From: Microthrix sp041394405
GTDB taxonomy: Bacteria > Actinomycetota > Acidimicrobiia > Acidimicrobiales > Microtrichaceae
Assembly: GCA_041394405.1 (NCBI GenBank)
Contig: JAWKIF010000010.1
Location: 62,001 to 126,000, forward strand
Direction of reading: 5' to 3'
Length of the DNA: 64,000 nucleotides
The translations under genes and the position numbers were made by a program. The notes beneath the pieces are model-generated. The model saw only the letters and a list, made by a program, of their open reading frames with translations. It was not told where the DNA came from and searched no databases. Shown one piece after another: positions 27,421 to 36,515 of this stretch. Every line of letters begins with the position of its first letter. Position 1 is the stretch's first letter.

Positions 27421-27567
27421 GTTCGACCTCCCTGGTGGCCCGCCACCCGCACCGTAGTGGGGACACATTTTGGGGTCATGGGCCCACCGGGAGTCCCCGG
27501 TTCGCTCTGGTGGCGTCGTCAGCGCCATTGGTGCGGCCCTGCGAGGTGGCCCTAGCGTTGGCGGCCT

Positions 27568-29121
27568 ATGGAACACAGCATGACGGAGCGCATCGAGGAC
27601 CTGAACCGGCGCCGCGAGGAGTCGCTCCACGCCGGGTCGGACCGCTTGGTGGAGCGCCAGCGGGCCGGCGGAAAGATGTTGGCCCGGGAGCGGCTGGACT
27701 ACCTGCTCGACGAGGGGTCGTTTCACGAGTTGGATCAGCTGGCCCGCAGCCGGTCCAACTCCCTGGACGAGGGCAACCGCCCCTACGGCGATGGCGTCAT
27801 CACCGGCTGGGGCACGGTGGATGGGCGCAAGGTGTTCGTCTTCAGCCAGGACTTCACCGTGTTTGGCGGCGCGCTGGGCGAGGTGTTTGCCGAGAAGATC
27901 CACAAGGTGATGGACCTTGCGCTGAAGGCCGGCGCCCCGCTGGTGGGCCTGAACGACGGTGCCGGTGCCCGCATCCAAGAGGGCGTCGTGAGCCTCGCCA
28001 GCTACGGCGGCATCTTCCGCCGCAACGTGAGGGCATCCGGGGTGACACCGCAGATCTCGGTGATCATGGGCCCGTGCGCGGGTGGCGCCGTCTACAGCCC
28101 GGCCATGACCGACTTCATCTTCATGGTGGACCACACCTCGCACATGTTCATCACCGGGCCAGACGTGGTGAAGACCGTGACCGGCGAAGAGGTCACGCTG
28201 GAGGAGTTGGGCGGCGCCGGCGCACACTCGTCCAAGTCGGGCGTCGCCCAATTCGCCGGGACCGACGAGGCCTCGGTGCTGGACGATGTGAAGTTCCTGC
28301 TGAGCTTCCTCCCGGCCAACAATCTGGAGGAGCCGCCGTTTCTCCCCTCGGACGACCCGCCCGACCGTCTCACCCCCGAGCTGTCGGCGATGATCCCGCC
28401 CAGCTCCAACATGCCCTACGACATGACCGAGGTCATCCGGGCCACGGTGGACGACGGCGAGTACTTCGAATACGCCCCCCGCTGGGCCGGGTCGATCACG
28501 TGCGGCTACGCCCGCATCGGTGGCTTCTCGGTGGGGATCGTGGGCAACCAACCGGCGGTGTATGCCGGGGTGCTCGACATCGAGTCGTCGGAGAAGGCGG
28601 CCCGCTTCGTGCGTACGTGCGACGCCTTCAACGTGCCCCTGGTGACCTTCGTGGACGTTCCGGGCTTCCTGCCGGGCGTCGACCAGGAGCATGACGGCAT
28701 CATCCGCCACGGCGCCAAGCTGCTCTACGCCTACTGCGAAGCCACGGTGCCCCGCATCCAGGTGATCACCCGGAAGGCGTACGGCGGGGCCTACGTGGTG
28801 ATGAACTCCAAGAGCATCGGTGCCGATCTCGCCTTTGCCTGGCCATCGGCCGAGCTGGCCGTCATGGGCGCCCAGGGCGCCGTGGAGATCGTCAACCGAC
28901 GCGACCTTGCCGCAGCCGAGGACCCAGAGGCCCTCCGGGCCGAGCTGGTGGATGCCTACGAGGAGAACCACCTGAACCCGTGGGAGGCCATGGACCGGGG
29001 CTACATCGACGACGTGATCGACCCGGCCGAGACGCGACGCAAGCTGGTGGCCGGTCTGGAGATGCTGCGTTCCAAGCGCGAGGAACTGCCTGCCCGTAAG
29101 CACGGAAACGTGCCGCTGTGA
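27568..29121 (+). CDS. pccB: Acyl-CoA carboxylase beta subunit (propionyl-CoA type)
   Basis: This is a 517-residue carboxyltransferase. The two crotonase-like halves show the biotin and acyl-CoA oxyanion-hole motifs: GARIQEGVVSLASYGGIF and MGPCAGGAVYSPAM in the N half; FVDVPGFLPGVDQEHDGIIRHGAKLLYAY and TRKAYGGAYVVMNSK in the C half. Sequence character is propionyl-CoA/AccD5-like; the alpha (biotin) subunit is not in the window. It is followed with a GTGA overlap by the epsilon subunit. It supplies methylmalonyl-CoA and fits with the epimerase and mutase genes in this window. Confidence 0.93.
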   Translation: MEHSMTERIEDLNRRREESLHAGSDRLVERQRAGGKMLARERLDYLLDEGSFHELDQLARSRSNSLDEGNRPYGDGVITGWGTVDGRKVFVFSQDFTVFGGALGEVFAEKIHKVMDLALKAGAPLVGLNDGAGARIQEGVVSLASYGGIFRRNVRASGVTPQISVIMGPCAGGAVYSPAMTDFIFMVDHTSHMFITGPDVVKTVTGEEVTLEELGGAGAHSSKSGVAQFAGTDEASVLDDVKFLLSFLPANNLEEPPFLPSDDPPDRLTPELSAMIPPSSNMPYDMTEVIRATVDDGEYFEYAPRWAGSITCGYARIGGFSVGIVGNQPAVYAGVLDIESSEKAARFVRTCDAFNVPLVTFVDVPGFLPGVDQEHDGIIRHGAKLLYAYCEATVPRIQVITRKAYGGAYVVMNSKSIGADLAFAWPSAELAVMGAQGAVEIVNRRDLAAAEDPEALRAELVDAYEENHLNPWEAMDRGYIDDVIDPAETRRKLVAGLEMLRSKREELPARKHGNVPL

Positions 29122-29321
29122 GCGGCGGCCCCGACACCGCCGGTGCCACCATCGATCCGCCCCCCAGCGACGAGGAGGCGGCCGCGATCGTCGCCGCCAT
29201 CGGTGCGGCCTGGCCCCGCCCAGCCGCCGAAGCCCGTCGTCCCGCACCCCGCTGGCGTTTCTCGGGTCGCTGGTGGACCAAGCCGGAGCCACTGCGTCGG
29301 CGCCGTCCCTGGGGCGTCTGA
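29118..29321 (+). CDS. accE: Acyl-CoA carboxylase epsilon subunit
   Basis: This 67-residue protein has the family pattern: an EEAAAIVAAIGA helix, then a Trp/Arg-rich C-terminus (RWRFSGRWWTKPEPLRR). Epsilon subunits occur only in actinomycetes and bridge the alpha and beta subunits of acyl-CoA carboxylases. The GTG start overlaps the beta-subunit TGA. Confidence 0.88.
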   Translation: MSGGPDTAGATIDPPPSDEEAAAIVAAIGAAWPRPAAEARRPAPRWRFSGRWWTKPEPLRRRRPWGV

Positions 29322-29368
29322 AGGACACCGGCCGTGATGGGCCGTCCCCCGGGATAGGTTGACCGGCG

Positions 29369-30367
29369 ATGGACCTGACGACCGTTGCCCCCGACGAGGT
29401 GGTGGCCCACGACGGCACCACCGTGCACCGACACCGGGGCCTGGAACCGGACACCACCTACCGTTTCGAGGGGTTCGAGGCGACCACGCTGCCCCGCCCG
29501 CACGGCGAGCTGTTGGCCACCTTCGCCACCATCAACGACGTGCATTTTGGAGAGCTGGCGGCCGGGTTGATCGACGGCGCAGGCGAGGGGTTCTCGGTGC
29601 CGCCGGGAACGACGCCCTATCCCACCTTCATGAACGCCGACGCCGTGGCCGAGATGGTGGCCCTGGACCCGCTGGCGGTACTGGTGAAGGGCGACCTCAC
29701 CACCGACGGTTCGGCCGACCAACTCGCCGAGTTCGAGGAGCTGTACCGGGGCGCATTCGGTGACCGGCTGGAGTTCATCCGCGGCAACCACGAGAGCTAC
29801 CACCACGTCCGGGTCGGGCCCAGCTACCGGTCGGTGAAGCTGCCGGGCCTCACCGCGGTGCTCATCGACACCAGCCGGGACGGCCATGCCAACGGTACCC
29901 TCGCCGCCGAGCAGCTGGAACGGCTCGAGGACGAGGCGGCCGACAGCGACGTGCCGCTGGTGGTGTTCGGGCACCATCACATCTGGCTGCCCGACGAGGA
30001 TCGGCGCGACGAGAAGTTCTTCGGGGTGTTGCCCGAGGCCTCGGAGTCGCTGCAGGCCCTCATCGCCCGGCACCCCAACATTCGCGGCTACTTCGCGGGG
30101 CACACGCACCGCAACCGGCGCCGGTTCGTGGATTCGACCGGCGACGTCCCGTATGTGGAGGTGGCCAGCGTGAAGGACTTCCCGGGTGCGTGGGCTGAGT
30201 ACCGCGTTCACGAGGGCACGTTGGTGCAGGTGCTCCGCCGGGTGTCGACGCCCCGGGCCTTGGAGTGGACCGAGCGCACGCGGGGGATGTTCGGCGGCGT
30301 CTATCCCATGTACTCCTTCGGCGAGCTGGAGGACCGCTGCTTCCTGGTCGACCTGGAGGGAGCATGA
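29369..30367 (+). CDS. Calcineurin-like metallophosphoesterase
   Basis: This 332-residue protein has all metallophosphoesterase blocks: TINDVHFGE, VLVKGDLTTDG, FIRGNHESYHH, VVFGHHHIWLP and YFAGHTHRNRR. The N-terminal 45 residues form a small beta-rich extension (LEPDTTYRFEGFE). The closest class is the CpdA/Icc-like 3',5'-cyclic-nucleotide or phospholipid phosphodiesterases, but the substrate cannot be told. It overlaps the CoA-transferase gene by ATGA, so the two are likely one operon. Confidence 0.82.
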   Translation: MDLTTVAPDEVVAHDGTTVHRHRGLEPDTTYRFEGFEATTLPRPHGELLATFATINDVHFGELAAGLIDGAGEGFSVPPGTTPYPTFMNADAVAEMVALDPLAVLVKGDLTTDGSADQLAEFEELYRGAFGDRLEFIRGNHESYHHVRVGPSYRSVKLPGLTAVLIDTSRDGHANGTLAAEQLERLEDEAADSDVPLVVFGHHHIWLPDEDRRDEKFFGVLPEASESLQALIARHPNIRGYFAGHTHRNRRRFVDSTGDVPYVEVASVKDFPGAWAEYRVHEGTLVQVLRRVSTPRALEWTERTRGMFGGVYPMYSFGELEDRCFLVDLEGA

Positions 30368-31494
30368 CTCCAGCCGATCCGGTGGGCGCCTGGCCGCCCC
30401 CCGGTGATGGCGATCCGCCACCGGCAGGACCGCTGGTGGGCCTTCGGGTGTTGGAGTTGGCCACCGTGTTGGCCGGGCCGGGGGCCGGCCGCCTGCTGGC
30501 CGACCTGGGGGCAGACGTGGTGAAGGTGGAGCATCCCGAGCGCCCCGACCCCACCCGGGCCATGGGTTTTCCGTCGCCGGAAGGAGGTCCCTCGCTGCTG
30601 TGGCGCATCACCTCCCGCAACAAGGTGCTGCGGACGGCCGACCTGAAGCGCCCCGAGGGGCTGGCCGAGGTCGTGGACCTGGCCGCCGCCGCCGATGTGC
30701 TGATCGAGAACTTCCGGCCCGGGACGCTGGAGCGGTTGGGGTTGGGCCCCGAGGTGCTCTGGGAACGCCAACCGAAGCTGGTCATCACCCGTGTCACGGG
30801 CTTTGGGCAGACCGGCCGATATGCGGCCCGGCCCGGGTTCGCCACGATCGCCGAGGCGCTGTCGGGGTTTGCCGACATCAACGGCGAACCGGGCGGCCCG
30901 CCGCTGTTGCCGCCCATCGCCCTGACCGACGAACTGACAGCGGTCGTGGCCGCCTACGCAACCATGGCGGCGGTGCACGCCGGGGTCGGGCAGGTGGTGG
31001 ACGTCAGCCTCGCCGACAGCCTGTTCTCGTTCATGGGCCACAACTGGGCGGCCTACGCCGCCGACGGCACGCTGCAGCCCCGCATGGGCTCCCAGCTGCC
31101 GTACTCGGTGCCCCGCAACGCGTACGAGACGGCCGACGGCCGTTGGGTGGCGCTGTCGGCCTCGGCCGACACGGTGGCGGCGCGGGTGGCCCGCCTGGTG
31201 GGGCTGGAGGACGACGAACGGCTCGGCACCTTCGCCGGGCGAGTTGAGCACCGCCAGCTCATCGACGGTGCGGTGGCCCGCTACGTTGGCGAGCGCACCC
31301 TGGAGGAGGTGCTGGATGCGTTCGACCAGGCCGATGCCGCCGTGGCGCCCATCTACTCCATGGCCGACGTGGCCGCCGACCCGTACTTCGCCGAGCGGGA
31401 GGCCACCGTCACCGTGGACGGCGTCGGAATGCCCGGGTTGCTGGCCCGCTTCTCCAAGACGCCCGGCCGCATTCGTTGGGCCGGGCGCAGCTGA
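30364..31494 (+). CDS. Family III CoA transferase (CaiB/BaiF)
   Basis: This is a 376-residue protein. After a Pro/Gly-rich lead, the family core reads LVGLRVLELATVLAGPGAGRLLADLGADVVKVE, with DLKRPEGLAEV, LIENFRPGTLERLGLG and VSLADSLFSF (the catalytic Asp region). It moves CoA between carboxylic acids such as carnitine- or formyl-type substrates. The N-terminal extension of about 25 residues is unusual. It is coupled to the phosphoesterase gene. Confidence 0.85.
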   Translation: MTPADPVGAWPPPGDGDPPPAGPLVGLRVLELATVLAGPGAGRLLADLGADVVKVEHPERPDPTRAMGFPSPEGGPSLLWRITSRNKVLRTADLKRPEGLAEVVDLAAAADVLIENFRPGTLERLGLGPEVLWERQPKLVITRVTGFGQTGRYAARPGFATIAEALSGFADINGEPGGPPLLPPIALTDELTAVVAAYATMAAVHAGVGQVVDVSLADSLFSFMGHNWAAYAADGTLQPRMGSQLPYSVPRNAYETADGRWVALSASADTVAARVARLVGLEDDERLGTFAGRVEHRQLIDGAVARYVGERTLEEVLDAFDQADAAVAPIYSMADVAADPYFAEREATVTVDGVGMPGLLARFSKTPGRIRWAGRS

Positions 31495-31525
31495 CGGCAG
31501 CCCGGCCGCTCGGCGCCGGGTTCAC

Positions 31526-32533
31526 TCAGTAGCGGGTTTCGCAGGGAATGCCGTTGCCGTCGGCGTCCATGTGTCCGGGCCGGCCCAGCTGGTTCCAGAT
31601 GGCCACGGCCTCGTTGAACGGGACGCTGCGCAGCGCGAGGTAGCCGCACCAACTGCCGGGGGGCACCGGCGGCGGCAGCTTGACGCTGGCCCGCTTCTCG
31701 GGGTTGGGCGGTGGATTGGTCACCGACGACTGCCCGTTCGTGACCAGGCCGGGAGGAAAGGTCATGGACGGAATGGCGAGTTCGCCGATGGGTACGGCGG
31801 TGGCGGCGGGGGGAATGAACTTCTCGCCCTCCTTCAGCTCGGCCACCGGGTCGTTGCCGGCAACGGCAATGAGGTGCAGCGTGTCCGGGCCGTCAGCCGT
31901 GGTGGTCACCTCGACGGAGTAGGCGCCGTTGTGGCGGACTAGGGCGAATCCACAGCACTTCGGCGTGTCGGTGACCACCAGACGCACTGGGCCGTCAGCC
32001 GGAATCACCATCGACCCGGTGCGCACCTGCTTGGCCGGTGCGGCGGTGACCTCGGCGACCGAGTCGGCGCCGCCCCCGTCGCCCAGCGATGCGGGCTGAG
32101 CCGTCAGCTTGGCGTCGGCCGGTGTCGGTTCGGCCACCAGCGGCACGTCGGCGGTCACGGCGGTGGGGAGCCGACCGAGCGAGCGGAGGCCGTCGGCCGT
32201 GTCGCGCTGGGCCACGATGACTCGACCCGTGAGCTCGTAGCGGCCGTCGGTGGTGGGAAGGTCGGCAGCGGTGGCGCCCGACGCGAGATGCAGCAGCAGG
32301 CCGTTGGCGTTCTTGGCCGTGGGACCCGCCCCTCGCGTGGGTTGCTCGCCGTCCCCCAGCGCCTTCAGCGCCTTGGCCCCGCTCGGTGCCGTAGTCGAGC
32401 TCGCTGCGGGCCCGCTGGTGGGCAGCGCCGTCTCATTCGGACGCGAGATCTCGTCGCTCTCCGTGAAACTGCATCCCGTGAACGCCACCAGCAGGACCGC
32501 CACGGCACATCGCGCATGTCGCACTTTGCTCAT
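31526..32533 (-). CDS. Lipoprotein with C-terminal Excalibur-like calcium motif
   Basis: This is a 335-residue protein. The N-terminus is a lipoprotein signal with LLVAFTGC (Cys 21), so it is likely anchored outside the membrane. A Ser/Thr/Pro linker and a beta-rich middle region follow. The C-terminus carries an Excalibur-type motif, LGRPGHMDADGNGIPCETRY, which has the DxDxNG calcium loop and paired Cys (SWCGYLALRS is the other). Excalibur domains occur in secreted nucleases and wall proteins. GAGGAACC precedes the ATG. The main domain is not recognised. Confidence 0.65.
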   Translation of the reverse strand: MSKVRHARCAVAVLLVAFTGCSFTESDEISRPNETALPTSGPAASSTTAPSGAKALKALGDGEQPTRGAGPTAKNANGLLLHLASGATAADLPTTDGRYELTGRVIVAQRDTADGLRSLGRLPTAVTADVPLVAEPTPADAKLTAQPASLGDGGGADSVAEVTAAPAKQVRTGSMVIPADGPVRLVVTDTPKCCGFALVRHNGAYSVEVTTTADGPDTLHLIAVAGNDPVAELKEGEKFIPPAATAVPIGELAIPSMTFPPGLVTNGQSSVTNPPPNPEKRASVKLPPPVPPGSWCGYLALRSVPFNEAVAIWNQLGRPGHMDADGNGIPCETRY

Positions 32534-32733
32534 GGGTTCCTCGCACCGTCCGCCGGTCGTGAATCGGTGACCATAACCAGCCTCGGCGCCGTTTTGAAGT
32601 CGGCGAGTGGTATTTCTTGAGCCGACGAACGCTCAGCGTGGCGGTTCGAGGTCGTCAGGTGCGCTTTCTCACCCGTTCGCGCGTAGCGTGAGAGGCCGGG
32701 CCGAGAGAGCGGTGGGCCCGAGGGTGCGGCCCC

Positions 32734-33624
32734 CTACTCCGCGGTGGCCACCTCGATGCGGTCCTGGCTCCACTCCTTGGCCGCCTCCAGCGCCACGTGG
32801 CCCTGCTCCAACAGCTCCTCGGTGCTGAATGCGTGCGCCGGATAGCAGGCAACGCCGGCCCACAGCGTGCTGTTCGGGTGGCGGGAGGCCAGCGCCCGCC
32901 GAATGCGTTCGACCGTCCACACGGCGCCGTTCTCCGGGGTGTCCTCCAGGATCAGGGCGAAGCTGCCGTTGGCCAGGCGACATGCGGTGTCCGCGTCGCG
33001 CAGGGTGTCGCGCACCACGGCGCTGACGCTCACCGGGTCGGTGGCGGAGATCGTGGCCGTTCCGACCCCCTCGACCACCTGGAGGAGGGCCGTGGCGACC
33101 GGACGCAGGTGGCGGCGGGCCGAGGCAATACGTGCGTCGAGGGCCACCCGAAAGTAGGCCTCGGAGAACAACCCGGTTTCCACGTCGGTCAGCGCACCCC
33201 CAGGCACGTCGCCGGGAGGGGTGTCGGCCGTCGTGTGAGACACCGGGGCCGCGGCCGACGGGTTCGACGATTCGGACGCATGGGAGGCTTCGTGCTGCGT
33301 GCGGGCCTCGATCAACTCGGCATCGAGCCGCTGCAGCTTCTGGTCCGCTTCGGCCCGACCCCGGCGTTCCTCCGCCAGCGCCGCTTCGGCCTCGGCCAGC
33401 TGCCGACGGGCGGATTCCAGATCGGCTGAGCTGTGCAGCTCCGCCTGCATCTGGCCCTGGTGCGCGATGGCCACGCCCAGGCCGAGCACCCCTGCAATCA
33501 TGCCGGTGACTCCCGCGATCAGTCCGTATTCCGCCTGGTTGGCCGTTTGCGCCCAGGCAAGCACGCCGCACACCAGCGCAGCGACCCCGGAAACGGCAGC
33601 AAGCACTCCTCGTCGATCTAGCAC
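32734..33624 (-). CDS. Membrane protein with degenerate GGDEF domain
   Basis: This is a 296-residue protein starting at the GTG at 33624 (AGGAG upstream). Two hydrophobic helices lie near residues 5-25 and 35-55, then a coiled coil of about 60 residues (LESARRQLAEAEAALAEERR) and a GGDEF-like fold. Upstream landmarks (DVETGLFSEAYFRVALDARI) and downstream strands (LWAGVACYPAHAFSTEELLEQ) match diguanylate cyclases. However, the active-site loop reads RLANGSFALIL where RyGGDEFaill is expected, so cyclase activity is unlikely. It may bind nucleotide or protein as a sensor. Confidence 0.75.
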   Translation of the reverse strand: MLDRRGVLAAVSGVAALVCGVLAWAQTANQAEYGLIAGVTGMIAGVLGLGVAIAHQGQMQAELHSSADLESARRQLAEAEAALAEERRGRAEADQKLQRLDAELIEARTQHEASHASESSNPSAAAPVSHTTADTPPGDVPGGALTDVETGLFSEAYFRVALDARIASARRHLRPVATALLQVVEGVGTATISATDPVSVSAVVRDTLRDADTACRLANGSFALILEDTPENGAVWTVERIRRALASRHPNSTLWAGVACYPAHAFSTEELLEQGHVALEAAKEWSQDRIEVATAE

Positions 33625-33837
33625 ATGACTCCTTCGGCCTCTGGTCGCCGTTCTCAAGGTGTTCGCCTGCTCATTTGCGGTCGGTGACCCGATCGCGCCG
33701 GCGTCAGCCGTGCGATGTGGCCCCCTGGACGCGCCAGCGTCGCTGCCTTGAGGCTATCGGGCACGCCCATCGTCCGGGTGGTTCGGCTGTCGCCCGCCCA
33801 TTCGGCTGCTGCGCTGCCCATTGGGCTGTCGCTCTGC

Positions 33838-35820
33838 CTAGTGGGCGAGCGCCCCGTTGCGGCGGCCGATGGCCAGTTCGGCGATGTCGTCCATGATGGT
33901 TGCCAGCTCGAAGTCCTTGGGGGTGTACACGGCGGTGATCCCGCTTTCCAACAGGCGCTCGCCGTCGTCGGGCGGGATGATGCCCCCAACCACCACCGGC
34001 ACGTCCACACCGTCGGCCTCCAACAGCCGAACCACCTCGGGCACCAGCTCCAGGTGCGAACCCGAGAGGATGGACAGGCCCACGACCTCGACGTCCTCGT
34101 CGCGGGCGGCGGCGGCGATCTGCTCGGGCGTGAGGCGGATGCCGCCGTAGATCACCTCCATGCCGGCGTCCCTGGCCGCCACGGCGATCTGTTCGGCACC
34201 GTTGGAGTGGCCGTCCAGCCCGGGCTTGGCCACCAGCAGCCGAATGGGCCCGCCCTCCAGGCGCTGCACCCGGCTGGCTACGGCTGCCAGGCCCTCGTTG
34301 GCGGGCCCGGCCCCGGCGGCGGTCCCCACGCCGGTGGGCGCCCGGTACTCGCCGAACACCTCGCGCAGCACGCCGGCCCACTCGCCGGTGGTGCCCCCGG
34401 CCTCGGCCAGAGCGATGGTTGCGGCCATGATGTTCTCGTCGGTTCGGGCCACGCGCTCCAGCTCATCGAGGGCGGCCTTCACCGCGCCCTGGTCGCGTAC
34501 CTCGCGCCAGGTCTCCACGTCGGCGATGGTCTCGGCGGCAACCGCCGGGTCGACCGTCAGGATCGACTCGTTGCCCCCGAGCGGCGACTCGGCCGCCTCG
34601 GTGAAGCAGTTCACGCCCACCACCTGCAACTCGCCCTGTTCGATGCGACGCATGCGCTCGGTGTGGCTGCGCACCAATCGGCCCTTCAGCTCGTCGATGG
34701 CCTCGAAGGCGCCGCCCATGGCCAGCACCTCGTCCAGTTCGGCCTGGGCGGAGTCCATCAGCGACTCGGTGAGGGCTTCCATCACGTGGCTGCCCTCGAA
34801 CAGGTCGTCGTATTCCAACAGGTCGGTCTCCAGCGCCAGCACCTGCTGGATGCGCAGCGACCATTGCTGATCCCACGGCCGTGGCAGGCCCAGGGCCTCG
34901 TTCCAGGCGGGCAGCTGCAACGACCGTGCCCTGGCGTCCCGCGACAGCGTCACCCCAAGGGCCTCCAACACGATGCGCTGCACGTTGTTCTCGGGCTGAG
35001 CCTCGGTGAGCCCCAAGCTGTTGACCTGAACGCCGTAGCGGAACCGCCGCGCCTTGGGGTCGCTCACCCCGTAGCGCTCCTCGGTGATTCGATCCCACAT
35101 CTTCGTGAAGGCGCGCATCTTGGCGGTCTCCTCCACGAAGCGGATGCCGGCGTTCACGAAGAACGAGATGGACGCCACCACCTCGGGCAGTTTGTCCGCG
35201 GGCACCTGGCCGCTGTCGCGCACCGCATCGAGCACGCCGATGGCGGTGGCCAGGGCGTAGGCGATCTCCTGGGTGGGCGTCGCGCCCGCCTCCTGCAGGT
35301 GATAGCTGCACACGTTCATGGGATTCCACTTGGGCACGTGGGTGTTGCAGAACGCGAACATGTCCACGATGAGCCGGCGTGAGTGAACCGGTCCAAAGAT
35401 GTAGGTGCCGCGGGACAGATATTCCTTGACGATGTCGTTCTGGGTGGTGCCCCGCAACGCCGTGGACTCCACCCCGTGGGCGCGTGCGTTGGCCACGTAC
35501 AGCCCCAACATCCACGCCGCCGGGGCGTTGATGGTCATCGAGGTGTTCATCTCGCCCTGGGGAATGCCGTCCAGCAGCGTGGCCATGTGGCCCAGGTGCG
35601 CCACGGGCACGCCAACCTTGCCAACCTCCCCCTGGCTGTGCCGGTCGTCCGGGTCGTAGCCCGTCTGGGTGGGCAGGTCGAACGCAATGGAGAGGCCGGT
35701 CTGCCCCTTGGCCAGATTGGTGCGATAGAGGGCGTTGGACGCCTGGGCGGTTGAGTGTCCCGAGTAGGTCCGCATCATCCACGGACGGTCGGGGCTGCGA
35801 CGGGGGGACTCGGTGGGCAT
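33838..35820 (-). CDS. ecm: Ethylmalonyl-CoA mutase (MeaA type)
   Basis: This 660-residue adenosylcobalamin enzyme converts (2R)-ethylmalonyl-CoA to methylsuccinyl-CoA. The N-terminal TIM barrel has the MeaA-like opening RPWMMRTYSGHSTAQASNALY and AFDLPTQTGYDPDD. The C-terminal cobalamin domain has the DxHxxG motif in KPGLDGHSNGAEQIA, with GLSILSGSHLELVPEV and GGIIPPDD. Both substrate and B12 domains are in one chain, and the length matches MeaA rather than methylmalonyl-CoA mutase. With ccr and mce it supplies three consecutive activities of the ethylmalonyl-CoA pathway, though it lies 16 kb from them. Confidence 0.93.
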   Translation of the reverse strand: MPTESPRRSPDRPWMMRTYSGHSTAQASNALYRTNLAKGQTGLSIAFDLPTQTGYDPDDRHSQGEVGKVGVPVAHLGHMATLLDGIPQGEMNTSMTINAPAAWMLGLYVANARAHGVESTALRGTTQNDIVKEYLSRGTYIFGPVHSRRLIVDMFAFCNTHVPKWNPMNVCSYHLQEAGATPTQEIAYALATAIGVLDAVRDSGQVPADKLPEVVASISFFVNAGIRFVEETAKMRAFTKMWDRITEERYGVSDPKARRFRYGVQVNSLGLTEAQPENNVQRIVLEALGVTLSRDARARSLQLPAWNEALGLPRPWDQQWSLRIQQVLALETDLLEYDDLFEGSHVMEALTESLMDSAQAELDEVLAMGGAFEAIDELKGRLVRSHTERMRRIEQGELQVVGVNCFTEAAESPLGGNESILTVDPAVAAETIADVETWREVRDQGAVKAALDELERVARTDENIMAATIALAEAGGTTGEWAGVLREVFGEYRAPTGVGTAAGAGPANEGLAAVASRVQRLEGGPIRLLVAKPGLDGHSNGAEQIAVAARDAGMEVIYGGIRLTPEQIAAAARDEDVEVVGLSILSGSHLELVPEVVRLLEADGVDVPVVVGGIIPPDDGERLLESGITAVYTPKDFELATIMDDIAELAIGRRNGALAH

Positions 35821-35889
35821 GACGCCATTCTCTCCGGGGTGGCGGGCGCTGTCACGCTCGGCGCAGTTTCGGGATGGCCCGAGCGCGCC

Positions 35890-36021
35890 GGTGCCCCGCA
35901 GGAGCGGGGCACCGGGAGCGACCGGGGTGTCTGGCTGGGAGCCCATCGAATCGATGGTGGTGGCTTGGAGGGACCGGCCCCCAAAGCACTCCGGTTGCTG
36001 AACCGGTGTGGCAGCACCGGT
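35890..36021 (-). promoter_or_regulatory. Two strong hairpins in the ecm leader
   Basis: Upstream of ecm a perfect 10-bp hairpin GGTGCCCCGC/GCGGGGCACC (35890-35913, four-base loop) and a 7-bp hairpin ACCGGTG/CACCGGT (36002-36021, six-base loop) lie in a 390-base gene-free interval between ecm and the divergent small membrane gene. I looked for the cobalamin riboswitch B12 box and core and did not find them. The leader may still be regulatory. Confidence 0.4.
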
Positions 36022-36212
36022 GGTCTTGACCCCCACATGGCGGTGTCGGGGCTGTTCGGGGCGGCGGTGCCCCGAGGTCGGCCTTGGCGGGTCCGACACC
36101 TGATCCTTCGGCGCGTATCGAAGCCGACTTGAGCCCCTGAGTGGGATTTTCTGTGCCCCCCGTCCCCCATGGGGTTCGGGCGAGGCGTCGGCGCACCGGG
36201 CAGAATGGCCGG

Positions 36213-36515
36213 GTGCTGGCGCAGAACCCCGAGCTGTTCCTCGGCGAGGACCTCCTTGCCTGGTTGGTGCTGGCCTTCGGCGCGGCGCTGTGCGTGGGCA
36301 ACGCCGCTGCCCTGCTGCGGCCGCCGGCCCATCTGCGGAAGGACGACGAGGCCGGCGGAGGGGCCGCTCAGCCGGGTGGCGCTGCCGGGGCGCGGACGAG
36401 GCCTACGCGCAGCGACGAGGGGCCAACCCGCCCGCCGGTGGGACGCAGCGTGGCCATGATCGTCGTCGGGTTGGTGGCGGCGCTGTGGGGCCTGGCGTCC
36501 CTGCTGGGAGCGTGA
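36213..36515 (+). CDS. Small two-helix membrane protein
   Basis: This is a protein of about 100 residues with a helix near residues 13-35 (DLLAWLVLAFGAALCVGNAAALL), a hydrophilic Gly/Ala/Arg loop, and a second helix at the C-terminus (VAMIVVGLVAALWGLASLLG). The start is uncertain: a GTG at 36213 is taken because the upstream frame is Arg-rich and not protein-like. Its TGA overlaps the GTG of the first ATPase gene, so it is the first cistron of that operon. Function unknown. Confidence 0.55.
   Translation: MLAQNPELFLGEDLLAWLVLAFGAALCVGNAAALLRPPAHLRKDDEAGGGAAQPGGAAGARTRPTRSDEGPTRPPVGRSVAMIVVGLVAALWGLASLLGA

Noticed and set aside
26320..29457. Single long minus-strand gene spanning the ligase and carboxylase regions
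   Set aside because: The part beyond 27420 is antisense to the well-supported carboxylase beta and epsilon genes and has no conserved protein character.
35821..36140. Cobalamin riboswitch before ecm
   Set aside because: The B12 box and conserved core were not found on the ecm strand; only simple hairpins are present.
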